The notes under the pieces are model-generated. The model searched no databases. It had not been told where the DNA came from and saw only the letters and a list, made by a program, of their open reading frames with translations. Below are positions 1-9,161 of a DNA stretch of 64,000 nt, one piece after another. The number at the start of each line of letters is the position of its first letter. Within the stretch, counting starts at the first letter, position 1. The position numbers and the translations under genes are program-made. Location: positions 62,001-126,000 of the forward strand of contig MGWO01000004.1 of NCBI GenBank assembly GCA_001801025.1, given 5' to 3'. Source of the stretch: Gallionellales bacterium GWA2_54_124 (GTDB lineage: Bacteria > Pseudomonadota > Gammaproteobacteria > Burkholderiales > Gallionellaceae).

Positions 1-636
1 AGACTCAACGTCAATCATGATCGCAATCGGCCGGTTGAGCCCCGGGATCATTTGCAGCACAAAGTGATCAGTTTCATCGGGAAACAGTTGCTCGATGGTG
101 TATCTACCGGTACCCGCTACCGTGATACAGAAATCAATCCTGCCGCGTTTTAACTTTCTGAGTAACGACTCCACCGAATCGCTCTCTTCAACTTTGATGC
201 CATTTTTGGCAAAGCGGCTCTTGTCTTCCAGCGTACCCCGCAATACCCCCATCGAGTGCCCCTTCAAATCGCGCAGGGAACGATATGCAATCACATCATG
301 ATTAGGTTTGTAATAGAAAAAAGCCGATCGAAACACCCCGATAGGGAATATGGCGCGCGGCTTCTGATTGATCAGGATGTCAGGGTCACCCACGATATAA
401 GGCGCATCCGACCTGCGATAGCGCGCTACCGGCAAATAGTCAATTGTATAGGAGATACCCGCTGCTTCGGACACGAGTTTCAAAACTGCGCCTCCCACTC
501 CGTTGTCAGGCAGTTCTGCAGACCAGTAGGGGGGCGTATCCGTTGACTGAAAAACCACCGGTTCGGCATAGGATGACATCGCCCACAACGAGACACCCCC
601 AATCAAAGCACATCGGATCAGAGTGTCATAACTCAT
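1..636 (-). CDS. Family-3 periplasmic solute-binding protein, C-terminus beyond window
   Basis: The minus-strand frame is open for 212 codons from the ATG at 636 to the window edge, so the C-terminal part is missing. The first 24 residues look like a secretion signal ending near a Ser-Tyr-Ala-Glu site. The mature start (PVVFQSTDTPPYWS) and the later GVLRGT and LLRKLKRGRIDF segments match the pattern of amino-acid-type binding proteins (SBP family 3), in which two lobes close over a small ligand in the periplasm. The start codon overlaps the stop of the upstream binding-protein gene by four bases (ATGA), so the two are probably co-translated. No permease or ATPase is visible, so it could serve a transporter elsewhere or be a stand-alone sensor protein. 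The ligand is unknown. Confidence 0.8.
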   Translation of the reverse strand, partial: MSYDTLIRCALIGGVSLWAMSSYAEPVVFQSTDTPPYWSAELPDNGVGGAVLKLVSEAAGISYTIDYLPVARYRRSDAPYIVGDPDILINQKPRAIFPIGVFRSAFFYYKPNHDVIAYRSLRDLKGHSMGVLRGTLEDKSRFAKNGIKVEESDSVESLLRKLKRGRIDFCITVAGTGRYTIEQLFPDETDHFVLQMIPGLNRPIAIMIDVES

Positions 637-1196
637 TTCCAGCCCGGATTCTGTCGTTTCAAGCGCAGGATAAAGCCAACTGGCAGCTTGTCATGATATT
701 TTTCATATAGTTGCTGGTATTTCCCGCTGCTCATAATTTTCTGCATTCCGTTCGCGAAGGCTTTGTGCAACGCCAGCCCCCGTTGATTGCTGAATATCAG
801 TACAACGGGCTGTTCATCGGCCCCTGCCAGATACAAGGTAACCACGCGATACTGTTTCTTCACCTTGCCGGCCAAATCATCCGGACTACCGATCAGCCCA
901 GCGATGTCATCGTTAAAAAATGAATACACGGCAAGTTGCTTCGCAGGAAGCACATCGACTACCGGCGATTTCCCCGCAGCCTTAAAAGCCTCATTTACAA
1001 TTTCCAGCACCAGAAGATTATCCCCTTGAGCCGCTGCCGTCTGATAGCTGACAATGTCAGACTGCCTTTCCTCGCCAAACAACTGCGCGGTAATACGCGG
1101 CGCAGTGGCTTGAACCGAAAATGAACAGGTCAAAAGAAAAATGACTAAAAATTGCCGTATATAAGGGGAAAATACATAATCATTTTCGTTTTTCAT
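633..1196 (-). CDS. Short family-3 periplasmic binding protein
   Basis: This encodes 187 residues when started at the ATG at 1196. The frame extends further upstream, but that extension lacks a signal peptide, whereas this start gives a charged MKNEND head, a hydrophobic stretch (FLVIFLLTCSFSV) and an Ala-type cleavage site. The mature protein resembles the amino-acid binding-protein fold (VLEIVNEAFKAAG near the start; a MQKIMSSGKYQQLYEKY segment near the end, typical of family 3). At about 165 mature residues it is much shorter than the usual 220-250, so part of the first lobe seems reduced. It lies 13 bases after the hydrolase gene and overlaps the next binding-protein gene by four bases. 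Ligand and partner are unknown. Confidence 0.75.
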   Translation of the reverse strand: MKNENDYVFSPYIRQFLVIFLLTCSFSVQATAPRITAQLFGEERQSDIVSYQTAAAQGDNLLVLEIVNEAFKAAGKSPVVDVLPAKQLAVYSFFNDDIAGLIGSPDDLAGKVKKQYRVVTLYLAGADEQPVVLIFSNQRGLALHKAFANGMQKIMSSGKYQQLYEKYHDKLPVGFILRLKRQNPGWK

Positions 1197-1209
1197 AATG
1201 AAACTCCGA

Positions 1210-2526
1210 TCAGTCTGCAATGCTGGCACTCGACATAACCAGCAGCTTATCCCATAAGTCGAAATGATGATGAAATGGATGCGTTTGCGACAAAAATATC
1301 GTAATTTTCTCTTCTTTAGGGTTGACGCTAAATCGCGTCGAGTAAAGTCCCGCCCATTCGAAGGTACCGGCATCGCCCGCATCCACATTGTGCTCACGAT
1401 CAACTTGTATCCCGAGTCCTAAACCGAATTTCCATCCTTCGTCATGCAGGGTCGTCTCGAAAAGTTTGCCGATCTGATTGCGGGTCATCAGCTCGACCGT
1501 CTTGCGGCTGACCACCCGCACGCCATCGAGCTCGCCCTTGTTCAGCAGCATCTGGGAAAAACGAAAGTAGTCGTATGGCGTTGTGACTATGCCAACTCCG
1601 CCTGAAAGAAAAGTCTTAGGCCCCTGCGTCTGAAAAGTCGGTGAATACACATAATCGCCTTCTTTATGCGGGCCGGGCGTGACCTTGTCGAGCTGGCCGT
1701 GCCAATCGCTCTTCCAGACCGCGGAGAGCCTGTTCTGCTTGCTCTCAGGCACGAAAAAATAGGAGTCATTCATTTTTAGCGGTGCAAATATATGTGTACT
1801 GATGTAATCATCGAGCTTCTGCCCTGAAACGACCTCGACGAGATAACCCTGCACATCCGCCGCCATGCCGTATATGAATGCATCTCCGGGCTGGCTGGCG
1901 ATCGGCAGACGGGCCAGTCGTTTGACCATATCCCCTATCGAGCCTTCCGTTTCATACATGCCGCTGCTAATCCCTGCCTCCTCATAAATGAGATGCATCT
2001 GATTCAATAGACGGTCTTTCGGATACCACTCGGATGCAAAGGGATAAGGCATCCCTGCTGTGTGAGTGAGCAAATCTTTGATGGTAATATCGCGTTTGGC
2101 AGGAATCAGCCTGAAGGGCGGATTAGCCCCTTCGGGCAGCATTTCAATCACTTTGGGGCGGGAAAATTCAGGGATGTATTTGGCAACAGGATCGGACAGC
2201 AGTAACTTGCCTTCCTCGTACAACTGAAGAACGGCCAGCGTGACCACCGGCTTGGTCATCGAGCAGATGCGGAACATCGTATCCCGCTGCATCGGCCTGT
2301 CCGTATCGGCACGACCAAATGTTTCAAAATAGGCAATTTTTCCATGGCGCGCAACCAGCACGACTGCGCCTGCCATTTTATTCTGCTCAATCTCGCCCTG
2401 TATCATTTTACCGATATTACCAAGGCGCGCCGATGACAAACCGACCTCCTCCGGTTTGACCGTTCGAATTTCTTCTGCTTGGGCACTATTAACAAATAAG
2501 GCAAGAATCAAAAAAATAAATTTCAT
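1210..2526 (-). CDS. Secreted beta-lactamase-family serine hydrolase
   Basis: The protein has 438 residues and starts at the ATG at 2526, where an 18-residue signal peptide (ending NSAQA) begins; an upstream in-frame ATG at 2631 would bury this signal. The class C beta-lactamase/esterase fold is shown by the SxxK catalytic motif (SMTK, Ser89 and Lys92), the downstream LLTHTAGMP block and the Tyr motif region YGMAAD. A clear KTG box is not seen; instead a FEWAGLYST segment occupies that region, as in family VIII esterases (EstB type). It is therefore more likely an esterase, D-aminopeptidase-like or cell-wall-related hydrolase than a true beta-lactamase. It may head a unit with the two binding-protein genes downstream. 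The substrate is not known. Confidence 0.85.
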   Translation of the reverse strand: MKFIFLILALFVNSAQAEEIRTVKPEEVGLSSARLGNIGKMIQGEIEQNKMAGAVVLVARHGKIAYFETFGRADTDRPMQRDTMFRICSMTKPVVTLAVLQLYEEGKLLLSDPVAKYIPEFSRPKVIEMLPEGANPPFRLIPAKRDITIKDLLTHTAGMPYPFASEWYPKDRLLNQMHLIYEEAGISSGMYETEGSIGDMVKRLARLPIASQPGDAFIYGMAADVQGYLVEVVSGQKLDDYISTHIFAPLKMNDSYFFVPESKQNRLSAVWKSDWHGQLDKVTPGPHKEGDYVYSPTFQTQGPKTFLSGGVGIVTTPYDYFRFSQMLLNKGELDGVRVVSRKTVELMTRNQIGKLFETTLHDEGWKFGLGLGIQVDREHNVDAGDAGTFEWAGLYSTRFSVNPKEEKITIFLSQTHPFHHHFDLWDKLLVMSSASIAD

Positions 2527-2663
2527 GACCGTACTCCCTAAGATGAAGCAGAAATTACACACAGGCGCATATCGTATGCCCTTTTTTATTGACTGAATAG
2601 TCTGTTTCAACGCGATGAACAGAAATGTCATCGCAGGATAATTTGGCGGTTGGAGGAAGTTTT

Positions 2664-2682
2664 GCTAGAGTCTCGCTCTAGC
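2664..2682. other. Inverted repeat upstream of ubiG
   Basis: A perfect 7-bp inverted repeat (GCTAGAG, five-base loop, CTCTAGC) lies 19 bases before the ubiG ATG, in the short gap between the divergent hydrolase gene and ubiG. There is no T-run, so it is not a terminator. It could be an operator or an mRNA hairpin close to the ribosome-binding region; no regulator can be named. Confidence 0.35.
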
Positions 2683-2701
2683 CATCAAATACACACCCGC
2701 C

Positions 2702-3397
2702 ATGAGCAACGCTGATCCTGTAGAAATTGAAAAATTCTCCCAAGTCGCCCACAAATGGTGGGATCCGCTAAGCGAATTCAAACCCCTGCACGAAATCAAT
2801 CCGTTGCGCCTGAACTACATCAACAGACATGCAAGTCTTGCAGAGAAATCCGTGCTGGATGTCGGTTGCGGCGGCGGAATTTTGTCGGAAAGCATGGCCG
2901 CCTTAAACGCAAACGTGACCGGCATCGATCTGTCCGATAAAGCATTGCAAGTCGCAAAACTACACCTATTGGAAAGCGGCCGAAAAGTAAATTATCGCAA
3001 AATCGCCGTGGAGGACATGGCGGTCGAAAGCCCGGAATCTTTTGACATTATCACCTGCATGGAAATGCTCGAACATGTCCCCGATCCGGATAGTGTGATC
3101 GCCTCCTGTGCGAAACTCGTTAAACCGGGTGGCTGGGTCTTTTTCTCTACACTCAATCGCAACCCGAAATCCTATCTGTTTGCGATTTTGGGCGCCGAAT
3201 ATGTGCTTAACATGCTGCCGCGCGGCACGCATGACTACGCGAAATTCCTGAAACCCTCGGAACTCGCGCAGTCCTGTCGCAATGCAGGGCTGAATGTAAC
3301 CGATCTGACCGGCATGAGTTACAACCCGCTCAATAAGATTTACTCACTCGGCACCGACACCAGTGTCAATTACTTGATTGCCTGCCGACGTGAGTAA
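2702..3397 (+). CDS. ubiG: Ubiquinone biosynthesis O-methyltransferase UbiG
   Basis: UbiG performs both SAM-dependent O-methylations of ubiquinone synthesis (2-polyprenyl-6-hydroxyphenol and 3-demethylubiquinol). The 231-residue protein has the usual length and shows the family start ([16 protein letters not shown]), SAM-binding motif [14 protein letters not shown] near residues 51-63, the acidic GIDLSDKAL that binds the ribose, and the C-terminal GMSYNPL signature. Starting at the ATG at 2702 gives the expected N-terminus, although no good Shine-Dalgarno sequence precedes it. A phosphatase gene follows 76 bases later on the same strand, as is common for ubiG in beta- and gammaproteobacteria. 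The enzyme is cytosolic and possibly attached to the Ubi complex. Confidence 0.96.
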   Translation: MSNADPVEIEKFSQVAHKWWDPLSEFKPLHEINPLRLNYINRHASLAEKSVLDVGCGGGILSESMAALNANVTGIDLSDKALQVAKLHLLESGRKVNYRKIAVEDMAVESPESFDIITCMEMLEHVPDPDSVIASCAKLVKPGGWVFFSTLNRNPKSYLFAILGAEYVLNMLPRGTHDYAKFLKPSELAQSCRNAGLNVTDLTGMSYNPLNKIYSLGTDTSVNYLIACRRE

Positions 3398-3473
3398 ACA
3401 GGATACATGCCGCAAGGGCATTCCCCGTACAACTAAGGGGAGCAACCCCAAGTTGTTGCGTGAAGGATGCAGG

Positions 3474-4148
3474 ATGCAGGAGTCAGGGCCAGGCAGCGTC
3501 AAGGCGGTTTTATTCGATCTGGATGGCACCTTTGCAGACACCGCACCCGATCTTGCCGCCGCGTTGAATCACGTACGATTTACCCGCAACCTCACACCCC
3601 TGCCTCTGGAAGTCTTACGCCCTCAGGCGTCCCACGGATCAGCAGGACTGCTCAAGGTCGGCATGGATGTCACGCCCGATTCGCCGGATTTTATCGAGCT
3701 GCGCGATATCTTCCTGAATCACTATGCGAACAATATCTGCGTGCATACGGCGCTTTTCGAGGGCATGAGCGACCTGATCAATGAACTGGAATTACGCAGC
3801 CTCCCCTGGGGTATCGTTACCAATAAGCCGCATATTTACACGCAGCCACTGATGCAGGCACTGGGCTATGCGGATCGCGCTGCGTGTCTCATCAGTGGCG
3901 ACACCTGTTCCAACGCAAAACCGCACCCTGACCCGATGAACAAGGCCTGCGAGATCATCAATGTTGCCCCCGAAGCCTGCCTGTATCTGGGTGACGATGT
4001 ACGCGACATGCAGGCTGCTAATGCGGTCAACATGCGCGGCGTCATCGCACGCTACGGTTACATCAGCGCGGATGCAAAGCTGGACAACTGGGGGGCGCAT
4101 GCAATGATCAATAACCCGCTAGAACTTCTGAAACTGATCCTGCACTGA
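3474..4148 (+). CDS. HAD phosphatase, phosphoglycolate or MurNAc-6-phosphate type
   Basis: This is a 224-residue HAD-superfamily phosphatase with the nucleophile motif DLDGTFADT (Asp15, acid/base Asp17), motif II in GIVTNKP, a conserved Lys region near AKPHPDP, and the motif IV acidic pair in LGDDVRDMQAA. The start is placed at the ATG at 3474, ten codons before the DLDGT motif; an in-frame ATG at 3378 lies inside ubiG and adds a low-complexity extension. By sequence it would be annotated phosphoglycolate phosphatase (Gph). However, the gene directly after ubiG in Pseudomonas is MupP, the N-acetylmuramate-6-phosphate phosphatase of the MurNAc recycling pathway (AmgK/MurU), so that function is a serious alternative. 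The sequence alone does not decide. Confidence 0.88.
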   Translation: MQESGPGSVKAVLFDLDGTFADTAPDLAAALNHVRFTRNLTPLPLEVLRPQASHGSAGLLKVGMDVTPDSPDFIELRDIFLNHYANNICVHTALFEGMSDLINELELRSLPWGIVTNKPHIYTQPLMQALGYADRAACLISGDTCSNAKPHPDPMNKACEIINVAPEACLYLGDDVRDMQAANAVNMRGVIARYGYISADAKLDNWGAHAMINNPLELLKLILH

Positions 4149-4154
4149 ATCTGC

Positions 4155-4160
4155 TATAAT
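4155..4160 (+). promoter_or_regulatory. Probable -10 element for ssrA
   Basis: A perfect TATAAT hexamer lies immediately after the phosphatase stop codon and 27 bases before the mature tmRNA 5' end. Transcription would start near 4167, leaving a short leader for RNase P to remove. No convincing -35 hexamer is visible at normal spacing. Confidence 0.6.
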
Positions 4161-4187
4161 CTGCGCTGATTTGTAGCATGACCATCC

Positions 4188-4556
4188 GGGGGCGACTTGG
4201 CTTCGACGTGGGTTGCAAAGCAGAGTAGGGCATACCGAGGACCCGCAACCTCGTAAATCAGCTGGAAAAAACTAGTCGCAAACGACGAAAACTACGCTTT
4301 AGCCGCTTAGTCGGTTAGACCTCACACCATGCTGTCTGTGGAGTGGCTCAAAGTCGCAAGACTGAGATGAGTGAGGTAAATTACACAGAATCGTGTCGTG
4401 CAGGGTTACTTTGTACGAAGCTAAAATTAAGGTAACTAGTCCCGTACCAGCCCGCCAGTTGGCGTGTCCGGGATTAAATTAAATAGCATGGCTAAGTATG
4501 TAGAACTGCCTGTAGAGTGCTTGCGGACGGGGGTTCAATTCCCCCCGCCTCCACCA
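4188..4556 (+). ncRNA. ssrA: tmRNA (transfer-messenger RNA)
   Basis: This is the one-piece tmRNA that rescues stalled ribosomes with SmpB. The 5' end GGGGGCG pairs with CGCCTCC before the encoded 3' CCA to form the seven-base acceptor stem. The T-arm sequence GGTTCAATTCC is present near the 3' end. The tag reading frame at 4278-4310 (GCA AAC GAC GAA AAC TAC GCT TTA GCC GCT TAG) encodes ANDENYALAA, a tag found in betaproteobacteria. The upstream resume region, ACTAGTC, also fits. Length is 369 nt including CCA. Confidence 0.98.
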
Positions 4557-4562
4557 ATATAT

Positions 4563-4593
4563 AAAGGTCAACGGTTATCCGTTGGCCTTTTTT
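4563..4593 (+). terminator. Rho-independent terminator of ssrA
   Basis: A 12-bp stem (AAAGGTCAACGG pairing with CCGTTGGCCTTT, one G-T wobble) with a four-base TTAT loop is followed by more T residues, six bases after the tmRNA CCA end. Confidence 0.92.
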
Positions 4594-4667
4594 ATTTCGT
4601 ATTGCCGCGTATCCGTGGGGGTTCCTGCTAACTCTTGCGGACTTCCTGTCCCGCAACATAATGCCAT

Positions 4668-5327
4668 TTAGCCTGGATCTACGATGCCTTTCTTCATGGC
4701 ATATCGTGTAAGACCTGTGACGTCTCGAACACCCAGTCGCTCCATCATCTGGGCGCGGTGAAACTCGACCGTCTTTGGACTGATGCCAAGACTGATCGCA
4801 ATTTCTTTGTTGGTCTGACCGGAAGCCACCAGGCGCAAAATTTCAATTTGTCTTGGTGTAAGCAAGCTCGACACCACCCTGTCACGATCAGCGCCTGATT
4901 GGATTAGACTATCTTGAATTTTTGGGGAAAGGTATCGAACATCACGAAGAATGAACTCAAGTGCTCGAGTCAACTCATCCAGAATAAATTCTTTATGTAA
5001 ATACCCCATCGCTCCGGCGTTAAGTGCCTGCTCAATAACTTCCTGACGATCGATACTGGAGAGTATGAGTATCTTGATATTGGGTTCGCATTGGTGGATG
5101 CGCCGGGCTGCTTCTATGCCGCCCACGCCAGGCATGGCTATATCAAGAATGACCACTTCAGGTCTTAAGCGGCAGGCTGCTTCCACAGCCTGACCACCTT
5201 CGGCACATTCGGCCACAACTGTATATTGTGGCATCGTGTCCAATAACGCGCGAATCCCCGCGCGTATAATGAGTTGGTCGTCGGCAAAGATGATGCTTTT
5301 TCTGTGCATATTCTTGAAAAAATCCAT
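4668..5327 (-). CDS. NarL/FixJ-family two-component response regulator
   Basis: The 219-residue protein has an N-terminal receiver domain (residues about 11-125) with the acidic pair in FADDQ, phospho-acceptor Asp62 in VVILDIAMPG, and a conserved Lys in YLHKE. A C-terminal LuxR-type helix-turn-helix follows (LTPRQIEILRLVASGQTNKEIA, then SPKTVEFHRA). It should bind DNA when phosphorylated. There is no kinase in its own operon; it stands divergent from the Hpt gene at 5660, and the downstream island is full of hybrid kinases, so it is a natural end acceptor of a phosphorelay (inference). An internal ATG (MHRKS) six codons downstream is an equally possible start, since neither has a clear ribosome-binding site. 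Confidence 0.9.
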   Translation of the reverse strand: MDFFKNMHRKSIIFADDQLIIRAGIRALLDTMPQYTVVAECAEGGQAVEAACRLRPEVVILDIAMPGVGGIEAARRIHQCEPNIKILILSSIDRQEVIEQALNAGAMGYLHKEFILDELTRALEFILRDVRYLSPKIQDSLIQSGADRDRVVSSLLTPRQIEILRLVASGQTNKEIAISLGISPKTVEFHRAQMMERLGVRDVTGLTRYAMKKGIVDPG

Positions 5328-5450
5328 TTATACGTTTCAAACCGTGCCTGATTTTAGTATAAAACATGATATTAGAGGGACTCTGATTAAGACCTGAACG
5401 AATTTACTTCGCGATGTCAGAAGCAAAGTTAGACCAAACCGGTTAAAACA

Positions 5451-5609
5451 ATGAAACCAACGGCACTCTCTGCGTACAGCTTTAACCGGTATACCAAGTC
5501 GATGGAACAGGCCGGGATGGATCATGTGGCTGCCCTAATCGAACAGGTCTGCTTCTTCAGCGATTCCCTAGGGAATAACCCAGTTCACACGGCGTGTAAC
5601 AGCCGCTAA
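5451..5609 (+). CDS. Possible 52-residue small protein, doubtful
   Basis: An ATG-to-TAA frame of 53 codons fills much of the 330-base gap between the NarL-type regulator and the Hpt gene. It begins MKPTALSAYSFNRYTKSME. No ribosome-binding site is visible, and no family is recognised. It might be a remnant of a larger gene. The rest of the gap (5328-5450 and 5610-5659) shows nothing definite apart from AT-rich promoter-like sequence. Confidence 0.2.
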   Translation: MKPTALSAYSFNRYTKSMEQAGMDHVAALIEQVCFFSDSLGNNPVHTACNSR

Positions 5610-5659
5610 ACTGCATTAAGTTGCTGCAATCTCAACCGAACGAACCCGGAGCTAATTCC

Positions 5660-6040
5660 ATGATGGCAAGCATGGCGGCAAGTCCCAGACCTTGCGATGT
5701 TGATCACCTACTGAAATCGCTGGCAGGCAACCGCATGGCGACGCAGAAGTTGGCTCAGATGTTCCTGGACATGTACCCCGGCAAAATCGCACTCATCGAC
5801 GCGGCGCTGCAGGATGAGGATTGGGTCGCCCTGCGTCGCGTGGTTCACGATTTACGCGGGAGTTGCGCGATGTTTTCCGCCACGGCCTGTCTGGCCTTGG
5901 CCGGCAAGCTGGAAGATACCCTGCCGGATCATGTCGATCTGGAACTGCCCGAGTATTGTGCTCGCTTCAGGAGCGCGTTGGCCGACGTGGCTGCGGAATT
6001 GCAACTATTTCTGGATGAACGGCCAGAGCCCTGTCCTTGA
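5660..6040 (+). CDS. Free-standing Hpt phosphotransfer protein
   Basis: The protein has 126 residues and is essentially one histidine-phosphotransfer domain, an all-helical module that carries phosphate between receiver domains. The phospho-accepting His63 lies in VVHDLRGSC, matching the HxLKGS-type consensus with Arg in place of Lys. The start at 5660 is chosen because GGAG lies eight bases upstream; an in-frame ATG at 5621 has no such site. It sits between the divergent NarL-type regulator and the first hybrid kinase, which lacks its own Hpt, so it may bridge these two in trans (inference). There is no catalytic or DNA-binding part. Confidence 0.85.
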   Translation: MMASMAASPRPCDVDHLLKSLAGNRMATQKLAQMFLDMYPGKIALIDAALQDEDWVALRRVVHDLRGSCAMFSATACLALAGKLEDTLPDHVDLELPEYCARFRSALADVAAELQLFLDERPEPCP

Positions 6041-6454
6041 TACAAGAAACCAGTCGCACAGGATAAGATCAACCATACCGAAGAGACCCGCCTTCATCAC
6101 GCGCCGCAGCCTGTGGCTGATTCCGCTACCGGGCACATACTGATTGGCGTATCGCTGCCCATCACCTTGCGGATATCAAGGAGCGTTGCCGCCGAAGGTG
6201 CGGATAAAAACGAAGCGATGCACACGGGCAACTGTTGATCGGCAAGGGCAATGCGATTTTTTTTCATATAATGCTCGAATACCCATCTTATATACGCGCG
6301 AAGGATAACTAAAGCATGTTGATTTCTTTGCCAGGCAACCCGTTATGTAAGAGCATATGCCTGCCCAATCAGGTCGTGATACGCCGGAATGACGGTGATG
6401 CAAACTTTATTCAGGCCGGATCAATAGACTGATTGTGAACGCAATCGATATCCC
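6041..6454. other. Intergenic stretch without recognised gene
   Basis: These 414 bases between the Hpt gene and the first hybrid kinase hold no frame that looks coding on either strand and no terminator. An AT-rich patch around 6249-6300 (TTTTTTTTCATATAATGC) contains a TATAAT-like hexamer and is the best guess for a promoter of the kinase gene. Confidence 0.4.
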
Positions 6455-8842
6455 ATGCATACATCTGACACTAAACAATCTCGCTTCTTCATACACCTCT
6501 GGTTGACGCTGGCCATGTTCTGCATCTGCATCATCGCCTTTACCCTCTATGTCAGGGCAGATGATCAGGTCGGTCTTGCTACCGAATCCCGCATTCAGTC
6601 CTTTCATCTTGCCGATGAGTTGCGCCAGTCGTCTGATGACCTTACCCGCATGGTACGGACCTACGTTATCACCGGGAACCCAACCTACAAACACCATTAT
6701 CAGGAGATACTCGACATCCGCAACGGGAAGCAGCCTCGACCACTCCGGTATGAAAGCATCTATTGGGATCTGGTGTTCTCAGATGGCCAGCGACCAAGGT
6801 CTTCCGGATCGACGATTGCCCTGCTTACCGCGATGAAGAACGCCGGGGTTACCACCGCCGAATTTGCCAAACTGTCTGAATCCAAAGCGAACTCAGACAG
6901 GCTCACACGCACCGAATATGCCGCGATGGCTTTGGTAGAGGCAACGCCCCCACTCTCCCGGGAAAACCGTGCCCAAGCGATCGAGATGCTGCATGACGAA
7001 AACTACCATCAGGCTAAGGCCAGCATCATGCGGCCCATCAATGAATTCTATTTCATGGTGGACCAGCGCACGCAACAGGCCGTGCAGACGGCCGTGCGCT
7101 ACAGAGACAGGTTGCGCCTGGTATTCGGGCTTTTGGGCCTGACACTGGGTTTATTTCTCTGGAATGCGCGACGCAGTCTGCACGCCATATTGGGCACAAC
7201 AGTCGATAAGCTGTATGCGCGCATCGAAATCCTTGGCCGCGGTGATTTTCTGACATCGATTCCAGTCAGCAAGGGCATGGAAGATACCGTGCTTGGCCGG
7301 TTGTCAGAAACCCAAAGGAAGCTTGCCCAAATAGACGCTGAGCGTAACTTGGCTAGGCAAGAACTGGAACAACATCACCATGAACTGGAAGTCTTGGTCG
7401 ACGAACGCACCGCAGCACTCCAGCTTGCCGCAGAAGCATTCAATGCCGCCGAATCCGCCAGCCGCGTCAAGTCCGACTTTATCGCCAACATGTCGCATGA
7501 ACTGCGCACCCCCATGAACGCCATCATTGGCATGTCGCACCTGCTCCTCGACACCAATCTGAACCCGCGCCAGCGCGACTATCTGCTGAAGGTTCAAAAA
7601 TCCTCGCAGCACCTGCTGGACATGGTCAATGATGTACTGGATTTTTCCAAGATCGAGGCAGGTCAGATGGTACTGGACCGCGCTCCCTTCTTGCTGGACA
7701 ACCTGCTCGACGATGTGGTGACACTGAAAGCATACAAAGCTGCCGGCAAACATCTGGCCTTGTCGATTGAGGTCGAACCGAATGTTCCGCATCACCTGAT
7801 CGGGGACTTCACCAAGCTCAAGCAGATATTGCTCAATCTGCTATCCAACGCCATCAAATTCACCCCGCAAGGCAAGATCAATATCCATGTGCGTTTGGAA
7901 CCTGATGCAGCCGATAACCTGCGCCTGCGCTTTACGGTAAGCGATACCGGCATCGGCATCAGTCAAGATCAGATGGGCCGGCTGTTCCAGAGCTTTCAGC
8001 AGGCGGACACTTCCACCACGCGCAAGTACGGCGGCACCGGTCTAGGCCTCGCTATCTCGAAACGACTGGTCGAATTAATGGACGGCGCAATCAACGTATC
8101 GAGCGAACCCGGACGTGGCAGCACATTCTGGTTTACGGTACGCCTCGAACGAAATAAGGACATTGTCCAAACGCCTCTATCGGTGACAGCCAGCGCGCCG
8201 ACTCCAGATCGGGAATGCCTAGCCGGCATTGCCGACGCTCGTGTTCTGGTGGTAGACGACAATCCACTCAATCAGAAAATGTTGCGACTTCTTATCGAAC
8301 AGGCTGGTCTGGCGGTTGATGTCGTCGGCGATGGCGCAATAGCGTTGAAAAATCTGGAAGGCCGGAGGCCGGATGACTATGCGCTGATCATGATGGACAT
8401 GCACATGCCGGAAATGGACGGCGCTACAGCCTGCGCTGCCATCCGCCGCCTGCCCGGCTGGACTGACCGGCCCATCGTCGGCATTACGGCCAATGTCACC
8501 CCATCCGAGCGCACGGCCGGCTTACAGGCGGGCATGAACGAGATCATTGACAAGCCCGTCACACCGAACGCCTTGTATCCGATACTATTGCGCTGGATCC
8601 CGCACCACCCCGCCCCATCCACATCAGTGGTCGATACCAAGGAACTGGCGCGGGTATGCCAAGTACTAGCGCAACAACTGGCAGGCAACGAATTGCGCGC
8701 AAAGCACACACTCGACGACCATGCAGGGTTGCTTCAGGCAGCATCGCCACCGGCCTTTGAGGAAATCAAGGCGGCCATTGACGACATCGACTTCGAACGA
8801 GCACTAGCTGCGCTCACGCCCCTGACTCAATCCCATTATTGA
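6455..8842 (+). CDS. Hybrid sensor histidine kinase with receiver, no Hpt
   Basis: The protein has 795 residues. A membrane helix (about 12-33), a periplasmic helical sensor (about 34-218) and a second helix (about 219-237) are followed by a HAMP-like linker and coiled coil, then HisKA with His348 in [10 protein letters not shown]. The HATPase has the N box (LSNAIKF), G1 (DTGIGI) and G2 ([10 protein letters not shown]), and a receiver with phospho-acceptor Asp648 in MMDMHMP follows. The last 75 residues resemble the tail found behind the Hpt domains of its neighbours, but the Hpt itself is absent. Phosphate would therefore have to leave through a separate Hpt protein, such as those at 5660 or 10423. 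The signal sensed is unknown. Confidence 0.93.
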   Translation: MHTSDTKQSRFFIHLWLTLAMFCICIIAFTLYVRADDQVGLATESRIQSFHLADELRQSSDDLTRMVRTYVITGNPTYKHHYQEILDIRNGKQPRPLRYESIYWDLVFSDGQRPRSSGSTIALLTAMKNAGVTTAEFAKLSESKANSDRLTRTEYAAMALVEATPPLSRENRAQAIEMLHDENYHQAKASIMRPINEFYFMVDQRTQQAVQTAVRYRDRLRLVFGLLGLTLGLFLWNARRSLHAILGTTVDKLYARIEILGRGDFLTSIPVSKGMEDTVLGRLSETQRKLAQIDAERNLARQELEQHHHELEVLVDERTAALQLAAEAFNAAESASRVKSDFIANMSHELRTPMNAIIGMSHLLLDTNLNPRQRDYLLKVQKSSQHLLDMVNDVLDFSKIEAGQMVLDRAPFLLDNLLDDVVTLKAYKAAGKHLALSIEVEPNVPHHLIGDFTKLKQILLNLLSNAIKFTPQGKINIHVRLEPDAADNLRLRFTVSDTGIGISQDQMGRLFQSFQQADTSTTRKYGGTGLGLAISKRLVELMDGAINVSSEPGRGSTFWFTVRLERNKDIVQTPLSVTASAPTPDRECLAGIADARVLVVDDNPLNQKMLRLLIEQAGLAVDVVGDGAIALKNLEGRRPDDYALIMMDMHMPEMDGATACAAIRRLPGWTDRPIVGITANVTPSERTAGLQAGMNEIIDKPVTPNALYPILLRWIPHHPAPSTSVVDTKELARVCQVLAQQLAGNELRAKHTLDDHAGLLQAASPPAFEEIKAAIDDIDFERALAALTPLTQSHY

Positions 8843-9161
8843 TATAGGGTTGAATCATGCTGAATTTGCATATGCCAAAACCAGATGGATTCCAGACCTG
8901 CGATGGGATTTGAGTCGACCAACGGGATTCCACCTAGTAACTCCCCCAGTATGCACAACACACTTAAAAGCCTAGTATCATGGAGCGTTCGCATCTTGCC
9001 TCATTTAGAGCCGTGAACGGGAAAATTGCTCTTCGATAATGTCGGCGACAACCCGCAACACCGAACGATTACCGATGCGAATCAGGACTGCATATGTGTT
9101 AAGCAAGCTAGCCTCATTATAAAATGAGACCCATTCCAACTTTAATGACAAGGTATGACTG
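8843..9161. other. Intergenic stretch without recognised gene
   Basis: These 319 bases separate the first hybrid kinase from the REC-HD-GYP gene. No terminator and no convincing coding frame is seen. An AT-rich TTATAAAAT around 9117-9125 could be a -10 region for the HD-GYP gene. Confidence 0.35.
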
